Source of the DNA: an uncultured Rubrobacteraceae bacterium
GTDB taxonomy: Bacteria; Actinomycetota; Rubrobacteria; Rubrobacterales; Rubrobacteraceae
Direction of reading: 5' to 3'
Assembly: GCA_902806095.1 (NCBI GenBank)
Contig: CADCVF010000057.1
Coordinates: 1 to 64,000 of the forward strand
Length of the DNA: 64,000 nucleotides
The notes beneath the pieces were generated by a model. That model ran no database searches and had not been told where the DNA came from. It saw only the letters and a list, made by a program, of their open reading frames with translations. Of the stretch, positions 58,797-64,000 are shown one piece after another (position 1 is the first letter of the stretch; every line of letters begins with the position of its first letter). The translations under genes were made by a program, and so were the position numbers.

Positions 58797-58994
58797 GCAT
58801 TTCAGCAAGTCAGCACGCGCCCTGTCGGGCGCTTGTCAGCATTTCAGCTTTTTCTTTGCTCGGTGCTGACGCTCTTTCGGAAATATGCGCCTCCTATGGT
58901 CAGCAAGGCGTCCCCACTGAGATGCGGAATCGTTCTGCTGAAATGCTGACAAGCGGAGGCCGAAGGCCGGGGCGTGCTGAAATGCTGAAGTGCT
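58797..58994. repeat. Dispersed TCAGCA-type repeat, copy 6
   Basis: GCATTTCAGCAAGTCAGCAC, a GCGCCCTGTCGGGCGC hairpin, TTGTCAGCATTTCAGC, and then inverted units CTGCTGAAATGCTGAC and GTGCTGAAATGCTGAAGTGC around a GGCCGAAGGCC hairpin. It lies between the converging oxygenase and E2 genes and reaches the E2 stop codon. Confidence 0.8.
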
Positions 58995-60350
58995 TCAAAC
59001 CATCAACATTACAGGGTTCTCTAGCACCCGTTTGACCTCGGCCATGTAGAGTGCGCCGTCGCGGCCGTTCGCGATTCGGTGGTCTGCCGAGAGGGTCAGC
59101 TTCATCATGCTCGCGGGGACGACCTGGCCGTTTTCGTCGTAGTCCGGACGCTTCGCTATGCTGGAGACGGCGACGATCGCCGCCTGCGGCGGATTGATGA
59201 TCGCGGTGAAGCTCTCGATGCCGAACATACCCATGTTGGAGACTGTTATAGTGCCCCCCTGGTACTCATCGGGCTGGAGCTTGCCGTCGCGTGCCCTCGT
59301 GGCGAGATCCTTGGACTCCTGCGAGATGGCAGCGAGGCCCTTGCTGCCGATGTCCCTTATGACCGGGGTTATGAGACCCTGATCGAGGGCCACCGCCATG
59401 GCCATGTCTACCTTCTCGTGGAGCTCGACCCCGCGGGTGGTGTAGAGGGCGTTGAGGTTCGGGTAGCTCCTCAGGGCGACGGCGCACGCCTTCATCACGA
59501 AGTCGTTGACCGAGAGCTTGACGCCTTCTTCTTCGAGCTGCTCGTTGAGCTGCTTGCGCAGGGCCATCGCGGCGTCCATCCTGACCTCGACTGTGGCGTA
59601 GAAGTGCGGGATATGCTGCTGGGCCTCGGTCATCCGCTCGCCGATGACCTGCATCATCCGCGTCGGCTCGACGAGCTGGGTCCCTGGCTCCTCGGTCGGT
59701 TCAGGCAGGCGGGCCGGCTGGAAGCCCTGCATCTCGGCCTGCTGCGGCTGCGCCTGCTCGGGCGCCGCCACGCCGTCTTCCTGCGCCGCCCCGTCTTCGG
59801 TCCTCTGGGCCGTTCCGCTCTCCATCGCGCCTCGCACGTCGCGCTCTACGATGCGTCCAGCAGGACCGGAGCCATCTATCTTCGCCAGGTCGAGGTCGTT
59901 CTCCTCGGCCAGCCTGCGGACTATGGGAGAGGCCCTGAAGTGCCCGTCGGCCCTGCCGTCGGTCTGACCGCCGGTCTCTTCTTCGGTCTCCTCTTCCTCA
60001 GGGGCCCCGGTCTCTGTGGCCGTGGCCTGCGCTCCGCCACCGTCTTCTTCGCCGCCCTCTTCGGCCTCATCTTCCGCTTCGCCGCCCCCCTCGCTGACCT
60101 CGGGGACCTCCTCGCCCTCGCCCTGGATAAACGCGATCGCCTCGCCGACGGGCACGTCCTGGCCCTCGCTCGCGATCAGCTGCGCGAGCGTCCCTGCGTC
60201 CTCGGCTTCGAGCTCCATCGTGACCTTGTCGGTCTCGATCTCTGCTATCGGGTCCCCCTCGGAGACTTCCTCACCCTCGCTCTTGAGCCACTGGAGGAGG
60301 GTGCCCTCCTCCATCGCGTCGCCCATCTTGGGCATAATGACTTCAGGCAC
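58995..60350 (-). CDS. Dihydrolipoamide acyltransferase (E2) of a 2-oxoacid dehydrogenase
   Basis: A 451-residue E2. One lipoyl domain (residues 1-75) carries the lipoylated lysine in EIETDKVTMELEAEDAG. An acidic linker, a subunit-binding domain (ASPIVRRLAEENDLDLAKID, near 145) and a second linker rich in Gln and Pro come next. The catalytic domain ends with TLSADHRIANGRDGALYM (active His and Asp). GTG 60350 is the start, with AGGAGAAG upstream and a one-base overlap with the E1-beta stop. It passes acyl groups to CoA. E3 is not in the window. Confidence 0.93.
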   Translation of the reverse strand: MPEVIMPKMGDAMEEGTLLQWLKSEGEEVSEGDPIAEIETDKVTMELEAEDAGTLAQLIASEGQDVPVGEAIAFIQGEGEEVPEVSEGGGEAEDEAEEGGEEDGGGAQATATETGAPEEEETEEETGGQTDGRADGHFRASPIVRRLAEENDLDLAKIDGSGPAGRIVERDVRGAMESGTAQRTEDGAAQEDGVAAPEQAQPQQAEMQGFQPARLPEPTEEPGTQLVEPTRMMQVIGERMTEAQQHIPHFYATVEVRMDAAMALRKQLNEQLEEEGVKLSVNDFVMKACAVALRSYPNLNALYTTRGVELHEKVDMAMAVALDQGLITPVIRDIGSKGLAAISQESKDLATRARDGKLQPDEYQGGTITVSNMGMFGIESFTAIINPPQAAIVAVSSIAKRPDYDENGQVVPASMMKLTLSADHRIANGRDGALYMAEVKRVLENPVMLMV

Positions 60351-61339
60351 TACTTCTCCTCCTCGTACAGAACCCGACGGGCCGCGTTCGTAACCTGCTT
60401 CTCGCTCGGGAAGGCCATCAACTCGAGGTTGCGCGCGTACGGCCCGGGGACCTCGGCACCGCTCACCCGCTCGACGGGAGCGTCGAGCGAGTCGAACGCC
60501 CGATCCTGGATGATCGCCGCCACCTCGCTCGCCACCCCGAACCACCGCCACTGCTCCTGGACAGCCACGGCCCTGTGCGTCTTCTCTACGGACTCGACGA
60601 TGGTGTCCTCATCAAAAGGCCTCAAGGATCTCAGGTCTATGACCTCGGCCTCGAAGCCGTCCTCTGAGAGCGTGTCAGCGGCCCTCAGGCAAAGGTTGAC
60701 CTGCCGACCGTAGGCTATCAGGGTGACGTCCGATCCCTCGCGGGCGACGCGGGCCTTGCCGAAGGGTACGGCGTTATCCCCTTCTTCGACCTCGCCCTTG
60801 GTCCCGTAAAGGGCCCCGGCTTCGAGGAAGATCACGGGATTGGGGTCCCGGATCGCCGTTAGCATCATGCCCTTGACGTCGTTCGGGGTCACTGGCGCGA
60901 CGACCTTGAGACCGGGGAAGTGGCCGTAGAAACTCTCTAGCGAGTGGGTGTGCTGGGCTGAGAGTTGGACGCCGCCCCCGTTGGGGCCCCGGATCACGAG
61001 CGGCACCTCTACCTGTCCGCCCGAGAAATAGCGCACCTTGGCGGCGTTCTGGATGATCTGGTCCGCCGCAAGAAACGAGAAGTTCCAGGTCATCATCTCG
61101 ACCACGGGGCGCATCCCCATCATCGCCATGCCGACCGCAGCGCCGGTAAACCCGTTCTCGGAGATCGGCACGTCCATTATCCTGTTGGGCCCGTACTCGT
61201 CGTAGAGGCCATCTGTTATGAGGTGGGTGCCGCCGTAGACGCCGATGTCCTCGCCCATGAGGACCACGCTCTCGTCGTTGTCGAGCTCGTGGACCATCGC
61301 CTCCCTCAAGGCCTCGCGGTAGGTCTTCGTCTCAGCCAC
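60350..61339 (-). CDS. pdhB: Pyruvate dehydrogenase E1 component, beta subunit
   Basis: A 329-residue transketolase-like subunit: SVVLMGEDIGVYGGTHLITD, VPISENGFTGAAVGMAMMGM (ThDP-contacting Glu) and FLAADQIIQNAAKVRYFSGG, then VIDLRSLRPFDEDTIVESVE in the C-domain. The S-A-Q-H-T-H-S-L-E segment is typical of pyruvate-type enzymes rather than branched-chain ones. With E1-alpha 3 bases upstream and E2 downstream it forms one operon that converts pyruvate to acetyl-CoA. Acetoin dehydrogenase is a less likely reading. Confidence 0.92.
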   Translation of the reverse strand: MAETKTYREALREAMVHELDNDESVVLMGEDIGVYGGTHLITDGLYDEYGPNRIMDVPISENGFTGAAVGMAMMGMRPVVEMMTWNFSFLAADQIIQNAAKVRYFSGGQVEVPLVIRGPNGGGVQLSAQHTHSLESFYGHFPGLKVVAPVTPNDVKGMMLTAIRDPNPVIFLEAGALYGTKGEVEEGDNAVPFGKARVAREGSDVTLIAYGRQVNLCLRAADTLSEDGFEAEVIDLRSLRPFDEDTIVESVEKTHRAVAVQEQWRWFGVASEVAAIIQDRAFDSLDAPVERVSGAEVPGPYARNLELMAFPSEKQVTNAARRVLYEEEK

Positions 61340-61342
61340 GGC

Positions 61343-62407
61343 CTACGCCTCCCCCGTATACTCGTCCTCGCCGGCGTAGACGTCGGTGTAGAGCTCCTCC
61401 TCCGGCGGCTCGTCGCTCTCGTCGGCGAACTCGACGGCCTCCTGTATCCGCTCCTTGGCCTCGTCCCTTATCTCCTCTAGCTTGTCCTCGTCGAGCACAT
61501 CGTTCTCTATGAGCTTGTGCTCGACCATCCCTATAGGGTCGCGCTCGCGCCACTCTTCGATCTCTTCCTTGGTGCGGTAATTCTCGAAGAAGTCGGCCGC
61601 GCCGTGCGGGGCCGTCCTGTAGGTGAGCGCCTCGATCGCGTACGGCTTGCCCGTCTCCCTTACCTGCTCGGCCACCCTCTCGGCGGCCTCGACAACGGCC
61701 TCGACGTCCATGCCGTCTACCTTCTCGTGCTCGATGCCGTAGGCGTCGAACTTGGCCGCGAGGTCGGTCATCGCCGTCGTGCGCTCGACCGATGTGCCCA
61801 TCCCGTACTTGTTGTTCTCGACGATGAACAGGCAGGGGCACTGTCCTTCCCTGCCCCAGAGTCCCGCGAGGTTGGCGGCCTCGTGGAAGGCACCCTGGCT
61901 CATCGCACCGTCCCCGAGATAGAGCTGGGTGATGTGGTCGGTCTCCTGGTAGCGCATGGCGTAGGCTATGCCGACCCCGAGGGGTATGTGCCCGCCGACG
62001 ATACCGTAGCCGCCCATAAGGCCGCGCTCGACGTCGAAGAGGTGCATGGAGCCGCCTTTGCCCTTTACGAGGCCCGTCCCCTTGCCGTACAGCTCGGCCA
62101 TGACCTCTTTGGGATCACTGCCCAGGAGTAGCGCGTGGGCGTGGTCGCGGTAGGCCGTGATGACCCTGTCGCCCTCCTCGAAGGCCTGCAAGAAACCAGT
62201 GGCGACGGCCTCCTGCCCGATGTAGACGTGGAGGTAGCCCCCGATCTTACCCTGCCTGAAACCCTTCTGGCACGCCTCTTCGAAGGCCCGGATCAGGGCC
62301 ATCTGACGGTACAAATCTACGAGTCGCTCCGAACTGGTCGCTATGGCACCACCGTCTTCGCGGGTCTCTACGCCCCCGTCTTCCGAATGCTCGTTCTCTG
62401 CCGACAT
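61343..62407 (-). CDS. pdhA: Pyruvate dehydrogenase E1 component, alpha subunit
   Basis: A 354-residue subunit with the thiamine-diphosphate motif LYLGDGAMSQGAFHEAANLA ending N-N-K-Y-G (near residue 180-210). It also has MALIRAFEEACQKGFRQGKI, GQEAVATGF and the phosphorylation-loop-like TYRTAPHGAADFFENYRTKE. The last 70 residues are acidic. It decarboxylates pyruvate with E1-beta. I prefer ATG 62407; a TTG directly before it is also possible. GGGAAGGGG lies upstream. It is the first gene of the E1-alpha/E1-beta/E2 operon. Confidence 0.92.
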   Translation of the reverse strand: MSAENEHSEDGGVETREDGGAIATSSERLVDLYRQMALIRAFEEACQKGFRQGKIGGYLHVYIGQEAVATGFLQAFEEGDRVITAYRDHAHALLLGSDPKEVMAELYGKGTGLVKGKGGSMHLFDVERGLMGGYGIVGGHIPLGVGIAYAMRYQETDHITQLYLGDGAMSQGAFHEAANLAGLWGREGQCPCLFIVENNKYGMGTSVERTTAMTDLAAKFDAYGIEHEKVDGMDVEAVVEAAERVAEQVRETGKPYAIEALTYRTAPHGAADFFENYRTKEEIEEWRERDPIGMVEHKLIENDVLDEDKLEEIRDEAKERIQEAVEFADESDEPPEEELYTDVYAGEDEYTGEA

Positions 62408-62502
62408 CAACGGCCCCTTCCCTCTCAGAGATACAAACTAAGAGAAAGAATACCAAAACCACAGGTTTCGTACGTATTCTCCACACGCTCCTATACCCCG
62501 CT

Positions 62503-63054
62503 TTACGCCTCTCCCAACCACTCCCGCACGGCCCTGAACGCCCTCGCCCTGTGGGAGTCTGCGTTCTTGCCTTCTCCCATCTCGGCATAAGTCATCGAAG
62601 ACCACTCCGGGACGAACACAGGATCATAGCCGAACCCGCCCTCACCCCGCGGCCTCTCTGCCAGGGACCCCGGCACCTCACCCCTGAACGTGCGCACGGT
62701 CCCGTCAGCCTCAGCGAGCGCGACGACGCACACGGCCCTGGCCGAACGGTCCTCGCCTTCCGGGAGCATCCTGAGCAGGCCTTCATTGCCGAGGCTCTTC
62801 ATAAGCCACTTGGTCAGCGCACCTGGGAACCCGTCCCACGCATCGACCATAAGCCCCGAGTCCTCTACGAGAACAGGGAGGTCCCGATCTCCGAGAGCTT
62901 CGCGGGCTGCGCGTACTTTCTCGGTTGCGACCTCGGCGGGGTCTATGGCCTGTATCTCGGGCAGGTCCAGATCCGCCCGCTCCAACGCGAAGCCCAGGAT
63001 CTCCTGCACCTCGCGGCGCTTGTGCTCGTTGGCGGTCACGAAGATGGCTTTCAT
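62503..63054 (-). CDS. rdgB: XTP/dITP diphosphatase (RdgB/HAM1)
   Basis: A 183-residue house-cleaning pyrophosphatase that removes dITP, XTP and similar bases. Signature segments: IFVTANEHKRREVQEILG at the start, LVEDSGLMVDAWDGFPGALT, GFGYDPVFVPEW and the C-terminal SHRARAFRAVREWL. ATG 63054 is the family start. A TAGACT box 8 bases before it again suggests a leaderless mRNA. It is divergent from the aminotransferase gene at the right edge. Confidence 0.93.
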   Translation of the reverse strand: MKAIFVTANEHKRREVQEILGFALERADLDLPEIQAIDPAEVATEKVRAAREALGDRDLPVLVEDSGLMVDAWDGFPGALTKWLMKSLGNEGLLRMLPEGEDRSARAVCVVALAEADGTVRTFRGEVPGSLAERPRGEGGFGYDPVFVPEWSSMTYAEMGEGKNADSHRARAFRAVREWLGEA

Positions 63055-63062
63055 GGCGTAAG

Positions 63063-63068
63063 AGTCTA
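63063..63068 (-). promoter_or_regulatory. -10 box of rdgB
   Basis: TAGACT on the minus strand, 8 bases before the ATG at 63054, with no ribosome-binding site between. Confidence 0.4.
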
Positions 63069-63147
63069 CATAGGAGCGATTCTTTATGATACAGTCGCGT
63101 CCATGCATGAAGTATGGGTGGAGACCATTGCCAACGGGATATAGTCC

Positions 63148-64000
63148 TTGCCGCTCGTAGACCTCGATCGATTCGATTTCCTCTACGCAAACAGGGTCAA
63201 GGGCATGAAGTCGGCGGCGACCCGCGACCTGATGGCGACGCTCTCGCGGCCAGGGATCATCTCGCTGGCTGGCGGTTTTCCCGACACGAGGGCCTTTGGG
63301 GAGGAGGCATTCCGTGAGATCTCGCGCAACATCGCCTCGGACGCGGCCCAGGCACTGCAGTACGGGCCTACTGCCGGCCTCGAAGCCATAAAGGACGTCA
63401 TAGTCGAGGTCATGGGCGCGGAGGGCATGCCGGCGAGGCAGGAGGACGTCTTCGTCACGACAGGGGCCCAGCAAGGACTGGACCTTATCGCCAAGGTGTT
63501 TCTGGACGAGGGCGACGCCGTACTTTGTGAGGGGCCGACCTACGCGGGGGCGCTCAACGCGTTCGCCGCCTACAGGCCGCGCATAGCCCACGCCCCGATG
63601 GACAGGGCCGGTATCATCCCTGTTGCGGCTCGCGAGACTCTGAAGAAGGCCCGCAAAGGCGGGCTCCACGTCAAGTTCCTCTACACCGTCCCCAACTTCC
63701 AGAACCCTGCGGGGGTTACGATGGTCGCCGAGCGGCGCAGGGAGCTCCTCGAGATGGCGCGCGAGTTCGACCTGGTGATCGTCGAGGACAACCCTTACGG
63801 GATGCTCCGCTTCGAGGGCGAGCCGCTACCCGCTCTAGCAGCGTTGGAACAGGAAGAGGGAGACGTCGACAGGGTCGTTTACCTCGGGACGTTCTCCAAG
63901 ATCTTCGCCCCAGGCGTCAGGCTCGGGTGGGTGCATGCGCAACCCGGCATCCTGCATAAGATCAACGTCGGCAAGCAGGGCGCTGACCTCTGCTCCTCGA
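63148..64000 (+). CDS. PLP-dependent aminotransferase (LysN/MocR-like), cut by right edge
   Basis: At least 284 codons of a fold-type I aminotransferase: YANRVKGMKSAATRDLMATL, RPGIISLAGGFPDTRAFGEE, VFVTTGAQQGLDLIAKVFLD, FLYTVPNFQNPAGVTM and VEDNPYGMLRFEGEPLPAL, then YLGTFSKIFAPGVRLGWVHA with the PLP lysine. It is typical of 2-aminoadipate or aromatic aminotransferases without an HTH domain. The TTG at 63148 gives the expected N-terminus but sits only 2 bases behind a TATAGT box, so a start a little downstream or another promoter is possible. The 3' end is outside the window. Confidence 0.88.
   Translation, partial: MPLVDLDRFDFLYANRVKGMKSAATRDLMATLSRPGIISLAGGFPDTRAFGEEAFREISRNIASDAAQALQYGPTAGLEAIKDVIVEVMGAEGMPARQEDVFVTTGAQQGLDLIAKVFLDEGDAVLCEGPTYAGALNAFAAYRPRIAHAPMDRAGIIPVAARETLKKARKGGLHVKFLYTVPNFQNPAGVTMVAERRRELLEMAREFDLVIVEDNPYGMLRFEGEPLPALAALEQEEGDVDRVVYLGTFSKIFAPGVRLGWVHAQPGILHKINVGKQGADLCSS

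Overview
The window looks like a chromosomal segment of a high-GC Gram-positive bacterium, most likely a Rubrobacter-type actinobacterium. This is inference. The signs are strong GC bias, a principal sigma factor with canonical regions 2 to 4, HU, a GT81 glucosyl/mannosyl-3-phosphoglycerate synthase, a MurE without the meso-diaminopimelate motif, tRNA genes without encoded CCA, and many starts lying 6 to 9 bases after a TANNNT box (leaderless-type).

Positions 1 to about 13,070 are accessory. They hold a broken IS630 element and a tight minus-strand operon with defence-type content: an SNF2-like helicase with a DUF3883 tail, a MNT/HEPN pair, a CBS-HEPN fusion and a DUF262-HNH nuclease-like protein. 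Next come a gene-free stretch full of inverted and tandem repeats, an XRE/DUF6932 pair whose second gene is frameshifted, and a KAP-family NTPase. The region ends at a 3' tRNA fragment that looks like an integration scar. From 13.5 to 17.5 kb two IS110-family insertions (one decayed, one with near-intact ends and a single frameshift) lie between two SnoaL-like genes.

From 17.7 to 64 kb the content is mostly housekeeping. There are Nif3, sugar kinases and phosphomannose isomerase; D-Tyr-tRNA deacylase, two ABC-F proteins and two tRNAs (Arg-CCG, Pro-CGG); an amidase, GroES and thioredoxin; pyrimidine genes pyrF and pyrE with HU; murE, rpoD and an inositol monophosphatase; an Nramp gene broken by one in-frame TGA; an MFS transporter and PBP1A; a class V aminotransferase-fold enzyme, surE and gpgS; a three-gene cobalt-type nitrile hydratase/thiocyanate hydrolase cluster; an EF-G-like GTPase; a polar amino acid ABC transporter; an oxygenase that has lost its Rieske domain; the pyruvate-dehydrogenase E1-alpha/E1-beta/E2 operon; rdgB; and an aminotransferase cut by the right edge.

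A dispersed intergenic repeat, built from the motif TCAGCAYTTCAGC and short variable hairpins, sits directly behind genes at six places. At three of them its GCTAGTCAGCA segment supplies the stop codon. The most system-like candidates are the helicase/MNT/HEPN/CBS-HEPN/DUF262 operon and this repeat family. Also notable are an IS110 element whose 5' non-coding end could carry a bridge RNA, and a divergent gene pair whose two start codons share the tetranucleotide CATG.
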